Part shown: piece after piece, positions 25,080 through 34,524 of the stretch | Numbering within the stretch: position 1 is the stretch's first letter | How the letters are laid out: the number at the start of each line of letters is the position of its first letter | NCBI RefSeq assembly: GCF_002286775.1 | Contig: NZ_NSGJ01000006.1 | Location: 62,001-126,000, forward strand | Source: Myroides sp. N17-2 | Lineage (GTDB): Bacteria > Bacteroidota > Bacteroidia > Flavobacteriales > Flavobacteriaceae | Reading direction: 5' to 3' | Length of the DNA: 64,000 nt | Translations under genes and position numbers: made by a program | Notes under the pieces: generated by a model | Told to the model about the DNA's origin: nothing | What the model saw: the letters and a program-made list of their open reading frames with translations, nothing else | Databases searched by the model: none

Positions 25080-26654
25080 ATGGCGGAAATTAAACCAGCT
25101 GAAATATCAGCGATTTTAAAGAAACAATTATCTGGATTTAACTCAGAGGCTTCTTTAGAAGAAGTAGGAACGGTACTTGAAGTAGGAGATGGTGTTGCTC
25201 GTGTTTACGGGTTGACAAATGCTGAATACGGAGAGCTAGTTGTATTCGAGAATGGACTAGAAGCAATGGTACAAAACCTTGTAGAGGATAACGTAGGTAT
25301 TGTATTGTTAGGAGCTCCTACTGGTGTTAAAGAGGGGTCTATCGTAAAAAGAACAGGTCGTATCGCATCACTTAAAGTAGGTGAGAAAATGGTAGGACGT
25401 GTTGTTAATACATTAGGTCTTCCTATAGATGGTAAAGGTGCTATCGAAGGTGATTTATATGAGATGCCTTTAGAGCGTAAAGCTCCTGGGGTTATCTACC
25501 GTCAACCAGTAACTGAACCATTACAAACAGGTATTAAGTCTGTAGATGCAATGATTCCAGTTGGACGTGGACAACGTGAGTTAGTAATCGGTGACCGTCA
25601 GACAGGTAAAACAACTGTTTGTATCGATACTATCTTAAATCAAAAAGAATTTTACGATGCTGGGCAACCAGTATATTGTATATATGTAGCTATTGGACAA
25701 AAAGCTTCTACTGTAGCAGGTATTGCTAAAACTTTAGAAGATAAAGGTGCAATGGACTATACTATTATCGTTGCTGCTAATGCTTCTGACCCTGCTCCAA
25801 TGCAAGTTTACTCTGCAATGGCTGGTGCTGCTATCGGAGAGTACTTCCGTGATACAGGACGTCCTGCATTAATTATCTATGATGATTTATCTAAACAAGC
25901 GGTAGCTTACCGTGAGATGTCATTAATCTTACGTCGTCCACCAGGTCGTGAAGCTTACCCTGGAGACGTTTTCTATCTTCACTCTAGATTATTAGAGCGT
26001 GCTGCTCGTATTATCGGTGATGATGAAATCGCTAAGAATATGAATGACTTACCAGAGTCTATCAGACCATTCGTTAAAGGTGGTGGTTCATTAACTGCTC
26101 TTCCTATTATCGAAACTCAAGCTGGTGACGTTTCTGCGTATATCCCAACTAACGTAATTTCGATTACTGATGGACAGATATTCTTAGAATCTGACTTATT
26201 TAACTCTGGTGTACGTCCAGCGATCAACGTTGGTATCTCTGTATCTCGTGTTGGTGGTTCTGCTCAGATTAAATCAATGAAGAAAGTAGCTGGTACATTA
26301 AAACTTGACCAAGCTCAATACCGTGAGTTAGAAGCTTTCGCTAAGTTTGGTTCTGATTTAGATGCTGCTACAATGAACGTTATCTCTAAAGGACAACGTA
26401 ACGTAGAGATCTTAAAACAAGCTGTTAACGATCCTTACACTGTAGAAGATCAAGTTGCTATTATCTATGCTGGTTCTAAAAACCTTTTAAGAAATGTACC
26501 TGTTAACAAGGTGAAAGAATTCGAAAAAGATTATTTAGACGCTTTAAACTCTCGTCATAGAGATGTATTAAATGCTTTAAAAGCTGGAAAATTCAGTGAT
26601 GAGCAGACTTCTGTTCTTGAAAAAGTAGCTAAAGAGATTTCTGCAAAATATTAA
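25080..26654 (+). CDS. atpA: F-type ATP synthase subunit alpha
   Basis: Non-catalytic nucleotide-binding subunit of F1, 524 residues. The P-loop is GDRQTGKTT (about 170-178) and the alpha-specific [21 protein letters not shown] region lies near 283-303. Normal length. The beta and epsilon genes are absent downstream, as in other Bacteroidota, where atpD-atpC form a separate operon. Confidence 0.97.
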   Translation: MAEIKPAEISAILKKQLSGFNSEASLEEVGTVLEVGDGVARVYGLTNAEYGELVVFENGLEAMVQNLVEDNVGIVLLGAPTGVKEGSIVKRTGRIASLKVGEKMVGRVVNTLGLPIDGKGAIEGDLYEMPLERKAPGVIYRQPVTEPLQTGIKSVDAMIPVGRGQRELVIGDRQTGKTTVCIDTILNQKEFYDAGQPVYCIYVAIGQKASTVAGIAKTLEDKGAMDYTIIVAANASDPAPMQVYSAMAGAAIGEYFRDTGRPALIIYDDLSKQAVAYREMSLILRRPPGREAYPGDVFYLHSRLLERAARIIGDDEIAKNMNDLPESIRPFVKGGGSLTALPIIETQAGDVSAYIPTNVISITDGQIFLESDLFNSGVRPAINVGISVSRVGGSAQIKSMKKVAGTLKLDQAQYRELEAFAKFGSDLDAATMNVISKGQRNVEILKQAVNDPYTVEDQVAIIYAGSKNLLRNVPVNKVKEFEKDYLDALNSRHRDVLNALKAGKFSDEQTSVLEKVAKEISAKY

Positions 26655-26668
26655 GAAATAATGTTTGT

Positions 26669-26701
26669 CTACAAGTACGGTCGCAAGACTACTACTTGTA
26701 G
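26669..26701 (+). promoter_or_regulatory. Hairpin between atpA and atpG
   Basis: Outer perfect 9-bp stem (26669-26677 with 26693-26701) enclosing an inner GTC/GAC stem capped by a GCAA tetraloop (26680-26689). No T-tract. Confidence 0.7.
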
Positions 26702-26723
26702 GCGAATTTATATATAAATTACA

Positions 26724-27584
26724 ATGGCAAACCTTAAGGAAATACGTAATAGGATTTCATCAATCGGATCGACTATGCAGATTACATCTGCTATGAAGAT
26801 GGTATCTGCAGCTAAGTTAAAAAAAGCTACTGATACTATTATGGCAATGCGTCCATATTCAGAAAAGTTGACTGAATTGATTCAAAATGTTAGCGCAACT
26901 TTAGAAGGTGATAATTCTGGAGTATATTCTCAAACTAGAGAGGTTAAGAATGTTCTTTTAGTTGTAGTCACTTCAAACAGAGGTTTGTGTGGTGGATTTA
27001 ATGCTAATATCATTAAGCAAATAAATGCACTTAAAGCAACGCAATATAAAGACGTTAACGTTGATTTATTGACTATTGGTAAGAAAGGTCACGATATATT
27101 ACGTAAGAGTTTTACTGTAATTGAGAATAGAAGTGATTTGTTTGATCATGTAGATTTTGCAAATTGTGCTGTTATTGCAGAGCAGATGATGAATGCTTTT
27201 GTTGAAGAGAAGTATGATTCAATTCAGATTGTATACAATCAATTTAAAAATGCTGCGACGCAAGATGTAGTGACTGAACAGTTTTTACCATTGTTACCTG
27301 TAGAGACTGGTGAAGTAGCTAGCTCTGATTATATTTATGAGCCATCTAAAGAAGAAATCATTAGTACTTTGATTCCTTTATCTTTAAAAACTCAATTATT
27401 AAAAGCTGTGGCTGATTCTGTTGCTTCTGAACATGGTGCTCGTATGACTGCTATGCACAAGGCTACTGATAACGCTCAGGAACTTAGAAACGACTTGACA
27501 TTGACTTATAATAAAGCACGTCAAGCTGCGATTACAAATGAAATTTTAGAGATTGTTGGTGGTGCGGAAGCATTAAACAACTAG
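26724..27584 (+). CDS. atpG: F-type ATP synthase subunit gamma
   Basis: Central rotor shaft of F1, 286 residues. The N-terminal helix has ANLKEIRNRISSIGSTMQIT, and the C-terminal helix ends RQAAITNEILEIVGGAEAL, both family signatures. Last gene of the operon, followed by a strong terminator. Confidence 0.96.
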   Translation: MANLKEIRNRISSIGSTMQITSAMKMVSAAKLKKATDTIMAMRPYSEKLTELIQNVSATLEGDNSGVYSQTREVKNVLLVVVTSNRGLCGGFNANIIKQINALKATQYKDVNVDLLTIGKKGHDILRKSFTVIENRSDLFDHVDFANCAVIAEQMMNAFVEEKYDSIQIVYNQFKNAATQDVVTEQFLPLLPVETGEVASSDYIYEPSKEEIISTLIPLSLKTQLLKAVADSVASEHGARMTAMHKATDNAQELRNDLTLTYNKARQAAITNEILEIVGGAEALNN

Positions 27585-27604
27585 TCTAACAAGATATTTT
27601 ATAA

Positions 27605-27632
27605 AGGCCACTCAATCGAGTGGCTTTTTTTT
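27605..27632 (+). terminator. Terminator of the atp operon
   Basis: Stem GCCACTC/GAGTGGC (27607-27613 with 27618-27624), loop AATC, then eight T. Confidence 0.93.
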
Positions 27633-27660
27633 GTCATATATATATCTATTTGGTGACTTT

Positions 27661-27816
27661 AACCCATAATACGCAATAGACATATAAACGAAAAGTAATT
27701 ATACATAATAGGTCTGAATTAGCGATTAAAGCATACTATAGTATGGTTTTAGAGCTAATGAAAGAGCTATAAAGTAGAATTGCTTTGTAGTATTTGACTA
27801 ATGCGGAATGTGGGTT
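27661..27816 (+). repeat. 156-bp inverted-end repeat, copy B
   Basis: Same length as copies A and C and same orientation as A. It is closely similar to the reverse complement of copy C over the full length. The central palindrome CATACTATAGTATG is at 27732-27745. It begins 76 bases past the atpG stop, beyond the terminator. Confidence 0.92.
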
Positions 27817-28056
27817 TAATTTTAGTTATGTTGTATTGATCTTATCTGTGGTGAGTGCAGCTTGTATTAAGCTAACGAGGTCATTCAGTAGCATGGTTTA
27901 ATAAAGGGGTTGATACAGAATATAGAATGATTTGTGGTGTTTTATTAGACGAAACATATTGGTTGTATATTAAAGTTCGTTATGTGTTCTTTTTTTAATG
28001 TTTTTAGTGTGTTTTAAGAAATCTAGATGTTTAGTTGATGTTGTTTGTTGGTGGAA

Positions 28057-28091
28057 ATAAAAAAAGCCGCTTAAATTGCTTTAAGCGGCTT
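28057..28091 (-). terminator. Terminator of the secreted nuclease gene
   Basis: Perfect 11-bp stem (28064-28074 with 28081-28091), followed on the minus strand by a T run. Confidence 0.9.
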
Positions 28092-28106
28092 CTCTATGAA
28101 TTGTAA

Positions 28107-29171
28107 TTATTTCATTTCTCTAATTAAGTAAATGTAAACAGGGAAGTGATCACTATAACCAGGTTCTCCATTGCTATTTCTTAGTGGATATCCTTTATAT
28201 TGACCTGTTGGTTGTACCATAAAAGGTTTTTTATAGATACGTGCTTTCCAGAATCCCCACGCAGAGTAGTCTCCTCTCATGTATGGTTCAGTCACTACCA
28301 TTTGATCAAATACATCCCAAGCATCACGGTAAGCTAAAGTACCTAAACCATCTTTAGACATTTTTTCCATTGGATTGAATAGTCCTTGAGGCTTTAGATC
28401 TTCTTTTTTACCTGCAGTTTGAAGTACTTTTTTCATACTGTTGTTGTAAGGTCCATCATTCATATCTCCCATTGTAATTACCTTAGCATTTGGGTTGATA
28501 GTATATAATGAATCGATAATCTTCTTGTTCAGAGCTGCAGCAGCTTCACGAAGTGGGCTACTTTTCTTTTCTCCACCAACTCTAGAAGGCCAGTGATTAA
28601 CGATGAAATGTACTTCTTCACCATCTAAATTACCGCTAACTAATAATTGATCACGAGTATAGATACGAACACCTTTCTCACCTGTTGTTCTATCTACTTT
28701 ATTCATATCATAGATATAAAGTGGATGAGCTGTAGAGTTCGTTACTTTGAAGTGTTTCTTTTGGTATAATAAAGCAACGTCAATACCACGTCTATCAGGA
28801 GAGTCAAAGTGCGCTATCCCATAATCTCCAGGAGCTAATAGTGGTTGACGTACTAGGTCTTCTAGTACCCCTCTGTTCTCGATTTCGGCAACACCTATAA
28901 TGGCAGGCATTTTAGTGTTGTCGTCTGTGCCTATTTGTGACATTACCTTAGCTAAGTTGCTAAGTTTCTTATTGTATTTTTTTGATGTCCAAGCTTGCGC
29001 TCCTGTTGGAGTCCACTCTTCATCGTAGATCTTAGGATCTCTAATTGTGTCAAACAAGTTTTCACAGTTGTAAAATGCAATTGTCTGAATTTCATACTTT
29101 TTCTCTTGTGCTTGTGCCCCTAAACCAAGGAAAACCAAGAGTAAAAAGAGCTTTTGAAGTTTGATGTACAT
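28107..29171 (-). CDS. Exported endonuclease/exonuclease/phosphatase family protein
   Basis: Protein of 354 residues with a signal peptide (1-21, ending AQA) and a full EEP domain: YNCENLFDT (about 34-42), VAEIENRGVL with the metal-binding glutamate, VNHWPSR with a catalytic histidine, MGDMNDGP, and the final SDHFPVY. The fold covers DNases, RNases and phosphodiesterases acting with Mg2+; nucleic acid is the likely substrate. It is transcribed divergently from a TonB-dependent receptor and DUF5689 lipoprotein, which suggests extracellular breakdown coupled to uptake. Confidence 0.92.
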   Translation of the reverse strand: MYIKLQKLFLLLVFLGLGAQAQEKKYEIQTIAFYNCENLFDTIRDPKIYDEEWTPTGAQAWTSKKYNKKLSNLAKVMSQIGTDDNTKMPAIIGVAEIENRGVLEDLVRQPLLAPGDYGIAHFDSPDRRGIDVALLYQKKHFKVTNSTAHPLYIYDMNKVDRTTGEKGVRIYTRDQLLVSGNLDGEEVHFIVNHWPSRVGGEKKSSPLREAAAALNKKIIDSLYTINPNAKVITMGDMNDGPYNNSMKKVLQTAGKKEDLKPQGLFNPMEKMSKDGLGTLAYRDAWDVFDQMVVTEPYMRGDYSAWGFWKARIYKKPFMVQPTGQYKGYPLRNSNGEPGYSDHFPVYIYLIREMK

Positions 29172-29213
29172 AACTAGGTTAAATTAAAGTAAAGAATTGT
29201 CTTATTTCTATGA

Positions 29214-29221
29214 CAAAAATA
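29214..29221 (-). promoter_or_regulatory. Promoter -7 element for the nuclease gene
   Basis: Reads TATTTTTG on the minus strand, an exact TAnnTTTG match, 42 bases before the nuclease start. Confidence 0.6.
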
Positions 29222-29242
29222 GCTAATATTATTATAATAACA

Positions 29243-29250
29243 TACCTTTG
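29243..29250 (+). promoter_or_regulatory. Promoter -7 element for the TonB-dependent receptor
   Basis: TACCTTTG, exact match, 56 bases before the receptor start and only about 20 bases from the divergent nuclease promoter, so the two can share a regulator. Confidence 0.7.
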
Positions 29251-29306
29251 TGATAGAAATAACCTTAAGGTTTTTTTTAACATAGCACTTTAATCATTTT
29301 TAATTT

Positions 29307-32141
29307 ATGAAGAAACTTTTATTTAGTTTGTTCTTTGTGTTGCAGGTAGTTATATCGTATGCACAAGGAGTTCAGGAAATTAAAGGGAAAGTCATAGATG
29401 GAAAGACACAAATGCCGATTAACGCGGTAGCTGTTAGAATTCAATCTACGAACATTTCCTCTTTAACAAACAATGAAGGGAACTTTTCTTTAGAGAATGT
29501 TAAGGCTGGTAACCATGACGTAGTTATCTCTTATGTGGGATACATTACTAAAAGATTACCAGTAGAGGTTAGTGGTTCAACCATTGATCTTGGTACAATC
29601 TCTATAGAAGAAGATTTCGCTTCTATTGAGCAATTAGGGCTTGTCTCACTTACGGAAAACGACCTTAGTGATGATAACTCTAGTAACGACACTTCATCAG
29701 GTTTGTTACAAGCTACAAAAGATCCATTCCAAGCTGCTGCAGCGTATAATTGGGGATCTGCATTCTTTAGAATTCGTGGGCTTGATAACGAATATGGTAA
29801 GACACTTGTTAATGGTGTAGTAATGAACAAAGTTCATGACGGACGCCCACAATGGGGGAACTGGGGAGGTCTTAATGACGCTACTCGTAACCAAGTCTTA
29901 GCTTCTGGTTCTACTGCTTCTGATTTTTCTTTCGGAGGTATTTTAGGAACACAAAACATTTCTACTAGAGCATCTCAAATCAGAAAAGGTGCTAAAGCAG
30001 GTTTCTCAGGTTCAAATACGAACTATACTTGGAGACCATATGCTATCTATTCGTCTGGACTTAATAAAGATGGATGGGCGTATGTAGTATCTGCTTCATA
30101 TAGAGGTGCGAAACAAGGATATTGGGATGGTACTAACTATGATGCACTATCTTTATTCGCTGCAGTTGAGAAAAAATTCAATGACAATCACAGTTTGAAC
30201 TTTACTGCTATCTATGCTCAAAATAAAAGAGGGAAAAACTCTCCTATTACTGATGAGCAAGCAAATCTTAAAGATTTTAAATATAATTCATATTGGGGAT
30301 ACCAAAATGGAGATAAAAGAAACTCTCGTTATAAAGATGTTTCTGAACCAATCTTCCAGTTAACTCACTACTGGAATATCAACGAAGCAAATACTTTAAC
30401 GACTACTGCTTCATACCAATTTGGACATATTGCTAACAGTCGTCTAGGTTATATCGATGGTATTAACCCTGATCCGACTTATTATAAAAATATGCCAAGT
30501 TTCTTCGAGAATAAGATCGATCCAAAATATTGGTCGATGACTGCTGAAGAGTTTGATAATTTACCAAATAGTGAATTCAAGACAGATACAACAGCTTTAT
30601 TGGCTCAAGCAAATAATGTAAGAACGGAGTTCCAAAATAATGGACAAATTGATTGGGATAATATCTATACAATCAATGGTGCAAATGGTGGTGCTAGTAA
30701 GATTATGATGTATGAGGATAGACAAGATGATAAAACATTGTCATTTAATACTAACTTCAAATCTGTACTTTCTGACCATGTTACTTTAGATGCGGGAATA
30801 AACTACAGAAGAGTACATTCTAATTACTATAAAAAAGCGACTGATTTATTAGGAGGATCTTATTATATGGATCTTGATACTTATCAGGATGCAGGTAAGC
30901 AAGATAGTGACTTAAATAATCCAAATCGTAAAATCACTAGTGGAGACAAATTTGGATATAACTATTCTATTGATTCAAATGTAATTGATGTATTTACACA
31001 ATTTAATTTTGACTATGATAAGTTTGATTTTTATGTAGCTCAGAAAATAGGATATACTTCTTATGAAAGAGATGGTAAATATAAAAATGCAGTTTACGCT
31101 AATAACTCTTATGGTAAGAGTGGTTTAGTAGACTTTAATAACTTCGGATTTAAAGGGGGAGCTGTTTATCACCTTACAGGACGTCATGCGTTTAGTGTAA
31201 ATGCTGCTTATTATAACCAAGCACCTACTATTAGAAATACTTTCGCTAACTCTAGAGTAAATAATTTAGTTACTAAAGATTTGACTAATGAAGATGTGTT
31301 TAGTGTTGATGGTAGTTATATCGTTAGAACTCCTAAATTAAAAGCAAGAGTTTCTGGATATTTATCAGAGATCAAAAACAGTACACAAGTAAACTTCTAC
31401 TATGCTGATGGTATTGGTATCGTAGATGATAATGGTAACTTCTTATCTAGTACTGGTGGAGCATTCGTATCTGAAATCTTAACAGGTGTTAATAAACGTA
31501 ACATCGGAATTGAAATAGGAGCGGAGTATCAATTAACTCAAACAGTAAAAGCTACTGCAGCTGCTACAATAGGGCAATCTATTTATACAAACAATCCTAC
31601 TTTACGTCTGAATTCAGATAACGTAGCGAAGACATTTGATTATGGTACTGCTTATATTAAGGACTATAGAACAGCTAATGGACCTCAGACCGCTCTATCT
31701 TTAGGATTAGAGTATAGAGACCCTGCATACTGGTGGGTAGGAGCAAATATTAACTATATGGACAAAGCATATACTAATATATCAGCTCTTAGAAGAACTG
31801 AAAACTTCGTAACTGACCCAGCAACAGGACAACCTTTTGGAAACCTTACAGAAGACAAGTTGAGATCTGTGTTAAAGCAAGAACAATTGCCAGACTTTAC
31901 TGTATTTAATATTACAGGAGGAAAGTCTTGGAGAATGCCAAATAGAAATATTCTTGGATTCTTTGCTAGTGTGAACAATGTGTTCAATAAACACTATAAA
32001 ACAGGTGGATTCGAACAAGCTAGAAATGCGAACTATGATCGTGAAGTACTTAATACACAAAGTGGAACTAATACTTTCGCTAACAAGTATTGGTATGCAT
32101 ATGGACGTAATTTCTTTGTAAATGTTTATTACAACTTCTAA
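29307..32141 (+). CDS. TonB-dependent receptor with carboxypeptidase-regulatory-like domain
   Basis: Outer-membrane active transporter of 944 residues. A signal peptide (1-19, ending SYA) is followed by a CarboxypepD-regulatory-like domain (about 24-105), the plug (about 130-230) and a 22-stranded barrel that ends in aromatic NVYYNF. The substrate is unknown. The lipoprotein gene 12 bases downstream and the divergent nuclease point to nucleic acid or a nucleotide-derived nutrient. Confidence 0.92.
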   Translation: MKKLLFSLFFVLQVVISYAQGVQEIKGKVIDGKTQMPINAVAVRIQSTNISSLTNNEGNFSLENVKAGNHDVVISYVGYITKRLPVEVSGSTIDLGTISIEEDFASIEQLGLVSLTENDLSDDNSSNDTSSGLLQATKDPFQAAAAYNWGSAFFRIRGLDNEYGKTLVNGVVMNKVHDGRPQWGNWGGLNDATRNQVLASGSTASDFSFGGILGTQNISTRASQIRKGAKAGFSGSNTNYTWRPYAIYSSGLNKDGWAYVVSASYRGAKQGYWDGTNYDALSLFAAVEKKFNDNHSLNFTAIYAQNKRGKNSPITDEQANLKDFKYNSYWGYQNGDKRNSRYKDVSEPIFQLTHYWNINEANTLTTTASYQFGHIANSRLGYIDGINPDPTYYKNMPSFFENKIDPKYWSMTAEEFDNLPNSEFKTDTTALLAQANNVRTEFQNNGQIDWDNIYTINGANGGASKIMMYEDRQDDKTLSFNTNFKSVLSDHVTLDAGINYRRVHSNYYKKATDLLGGSYYMDLDTYQDAGKQDSDLNNPNRKITSGDKFGYNYSIDSNVIDVFTQFNFDYDKFDFYVAQKIGYTSYERDGKYKNAVYANNSYGKSGLVDFNNFGFKGGAVYHLTGRHAFSVNAAYYNQAPTIRNTFANSRVNNLVTKDLTNEDVFSVDGSYIVRTPKLKARVSGYLSEIKNSTQVNFYYADGIGIVDDNGNFLSSTGGAFVSEILTGVNKRNIGIEIGAEYQLTQTVKATAAATIGQSIYTNNPTLRLNSDNVAKTFDYGTAYIKDYRTANGPQTALSLGLEYRDPAYWWVGANINYMDKAYTNISALRRTENFVTDPATGQPFGNLTEDKLRSVLKQEQLPDFTVFNITGGKSWRMPNRNILGFFASVNNVFNKHYKTGGFEQARNANYDREVLNTQSGTNTFANKYWYAYGRNFFVNVYYNF

Positions 32142-32153
32142 AACCTCTTTCAG

Positions 32154-34250
32154 ATGAAAACAATTTTTAAATCATTATTATATTTTTCATTCGCCGGGCT
32201 TATCCTTACTGGATGTGCTAAGAATGACGACTTTTCAGTTCCTCCAATTAACTGTGACGAACCGAATATTACTGCAACTCAAACTATAGATGGGTTATAT
32301 AGCTCTTTAACTGAAAACAGTAAAGAAGTGGTTCTTTTCCCTAAAGACGAGATTATCTCAGGTATCGTAGTTTCTAGTGACCAAGCAGGTAACTTCTATC
32401 AACAGTTATACATTGTTGATGAGAATACACAAACTCCAGTAACGTTAAAAGTAGATATTAAAGGTGGATTCGCTCTTTATCCAGTAGGATCTAAAGTGTT
32501 TATAAAACTTAAAGATACATACATTCACTATAGTTATGGAATGATTACTATCGGTGGAGGTATCTATACTTCAGGTGGAGGTAATAAGTATGCTGATGTT
32601 ATCACAGGTTCTAAATTGAGAACTTCTTTATTCAGATCTTGTAATGTTATCACAGGTGATGCGTTTAATAAATACATCAATGTTGTTACATTAGACCAAT
32701 TTGCTACAGATAAAAAATTAATCGGTAAATTAGTTCGTATTAAAGATGTTCAATTTGAGAGAGATATTGTTGGTAAGACATATTATGATCCAAAAGAGGT
32801 TGATGCAGGTGGTCAAACATTGAGAAAAATGGTTGACAAGAAAGGAAATAGCTTACAAGTAAGAACTGGTAAATATGCAAATGGTATAAAAGACCAAATC
32901 ATTACTGATAAAAGCGGTATGGTTACTGGTATCATGAGTGATTTCCAAGGTACACTTCAATTCGCTCCAAGAACTATGGAGGATATGGCTCTTGATCAAG
33001 CTCCTTTTGAAGGAAGTACTGGAAATGAAGGAGAAGACCCTACTATCAAAGTAGAACCAGGTAAGTTCCTTGCTTTCCCAGGATCTGACTTTAATACTTG
33101 GGCTGATTTCTTAAAAGTTATTGTAAAGAATACTCCTGGAGATCCAATGGTGACTGAAGGTAAAGGTTTGGGTTGGAATAGCTCTAATGGATTACAAGTA
33201 AAAGGTGTTGCTGCTCTTAGTAGCGGAAAAGCTGCTAATGGTGCATTATTTACTGTAGAAAAAATTAAAGCTCCAAAAGATGCTACTAAAATCTCTTTCT
33301 TAATGAAGGGAACTGCTGGGAAAAGTATCTCAATTAATGTTTACAAAGCTAATGGTACAAACTATTATGCTTATAACTTAGACAACGTTGGTGCTGTAAG
33401 TAAAGTATTACAACCAAATATGAAGGAAACAGTATTTAACAATGTTCCTTCTGGTAATACAACAAATAGTTATACAGGGAAGATTGATACTAAAGGACAA
33501 TGGGTTAAAGTTGTCTTAGACTTAAAAGATTTAAAAGGCGATTTTAGTACTGCTGGTACAGGAAATTTAATTGCTTTTAGATATGGACATACTGAAAGTT
33601 ATGATTTAGTTATTGATGAGATCCGTTTTGAAGATGGTACTCCTGTTAAAGATGACGGAGGAACAACAGAACCTGAGGAAAAAGCTGAAGGAGAGGGTGT
33701 TGCTGGAGTGGATTTGGGTACGCCGAATGTGCTTGCTGATTTTAATAACTGGGCTAATTTCGTTAAGTCAACTAATACCTTCGGAGTTTTACCTTTGGCA
33801 AAAGAAGGTAAAGGACTAGGACAAAATGGTAGTGCTTTAGTTGTTAAGGGAACTCCTAAAGGGAATGATTTCTTGTTTAATATAGAAAATCAAAGCGTAT
33901 CTACTACAGCAAAGAAGATTGTTTTCTACATAAAAGGTACAGCTAGCAAGTCTTTATCTATAAATGTTTATGATGGTACTACTACTACCAATGCTAAAGG
34001 TGAGGTAATTTATAATTCAAAGCCATATAATGTAGCGACTAAAGCTGCAAATGGTGAGAAGGAAGTTGTGTTTTCAAAAGCAGATGCATCAAATTCATAT
34101 ACTGGTACTATTGATACTAAAGGAGGATGGACTAAAATAGTAATAGAGAATCCTGTTATTAATGTTTCAAAAAGTGGAAATGTGTTTGGTATTAAGGTTG
34201 GAAAAGACGTTGGTTATGATTTATTAATTGATAAGATTTCTTTCGAATAA
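32154..34250 (+). CDS. DUF5689 surface lipoprotein with two repeated C-terminal domains
   Basis: Lipoprotein of 698 residues; the signal ends ILTGCAK (cysteine at about 21). Residues 30-280 resemble DUF5689, probably OB-fold-like. Two related domains follow, about 300-495 and 525-698. They share the run from the ADF..W start, through EGKGLG and KISFLMKGTA.KS.SINVY (second copy KIVFYIKGTASKSLSINVY), to SYTG.IDTKG.W and a last strand YDL.IDEI.F. It probably sits on the outer membrane with the receptor encoded upstream. Each repeat may be a carbohydrate- or ligand-binding beta-sandwich; that is inferred. Confidence 0.87.
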   Translation: MKTIFKSLLYFSFAGLILTGCAKNDDFSVPPINCDEPNITATQTIDGLYSSLTENSKEVVLFPKDEIISGIVVSSDQAGNFYQQLYIVDENTQTPVTLKVDIKGGFALYPVGSKVFIKLKDTYIHYSYGMITIGGGIYTSGGGNKYADVITGSKLRTSLFRSCNVITGDAFNKYINVVTLDQFATDKKLIGKLVRIKDVQFERDIVGKTYYDPKEVDAGGQTLRKMVDKKGNSLQVRTGKYANGIKDQIITDKSGMVTGIMSDFQGTLQFAPRTMEDMALDQAPFEGSTGNEGEDPTIKVEPGKFLAFPGSDFNTWADFLKVIVKNTPGDPMVTEGKGLGWNSSNGLQVKGVAALSSGKAANGALFTVEKIKAPKDATKISFLMKGTAGKSISINVYKANGTNYYAYNLDNVGAVSKVLQPNMKETVFNNVPSGNTTNSYTGKIDTKGQWVKVVLDLKDLKGDFSTAGTGNLIAFRYGHTESYDLVIDEIRFEDGTPVKDDGGTTEPEEKAEGEGVAGVDLGTPNVLADFNNWANFVKSTNTFGVLPLAKEGKGLGQNGSALVVKGTPKGNDFLFNIENQSVSTTAKKIVFYIKGTASKSLSINVYDGTTTTNAKGEVIYNSKPYNVATKAANGEKEVVFSKADASNSYTGTIDTKGGWTKIVIENPVINVSKSGNVFGIKVGKDVGYDLLIDKISFE

Positions 34251-34278
34251 CCTGATTATTCAATACTATAAAAACTTA

Positions 34279-34307
34279 AAAAGCTCGGCATTGCCGAGCT
34301 TTTTTTA
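34279..34307 (+). terminator. Terminator of the receptor/DUF5689 operon
   Basis: Stem AAGCTCGGCA/TGCCGAGCTT-type perfect palindrome followed by T7. Confidence 0.92.
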
Positions 34308-34524
34308 TGCTGTTAAGTTAGATTAAATTATAAAAAAAAAACTTTAGTATCTAGTTATTCGCTTGTTCAACATTGTCACAACACTTCTTCAATACTTTTT
34401 CAACAAAGAGATCTTTATATAGAGTGATCTTGTGGAACTGTTGAGTAGATGTTGAAGGATCTAAATCTTGGACTTATGTCCGCTAAAATTGGATTGTAGA
34501 TATACTGCTAGTGGTCTTATTTAC

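Larger units (their letters stand above)
27585..28106. other. Intergenic region with terminators and repeat copy B
   Basis: Holds the atp terminator (27605), repeat copy B (27661-27816) and the minus-strand terminator of the nuclease gene (28057). Between 27817 and 28056 I see nothing to report. Confidence 0.6.

Noticed and set aside
27585..27660. Loss of atpD and atpC from the atp operon
   Set aside because: Bacteroidota normally encode beta and epsilon subunits in a separate operon, and a strong terminator closes the cluster here.
27747..27781. Sequence in the 156-bp repeat that resembles a Cas9 guide scaffold (GTTTTAGAGCTA...)
   Set aside because: Only a dozen bases match, copy A breaks the match, there is no repeat-spacer array and no cas gene in the window.
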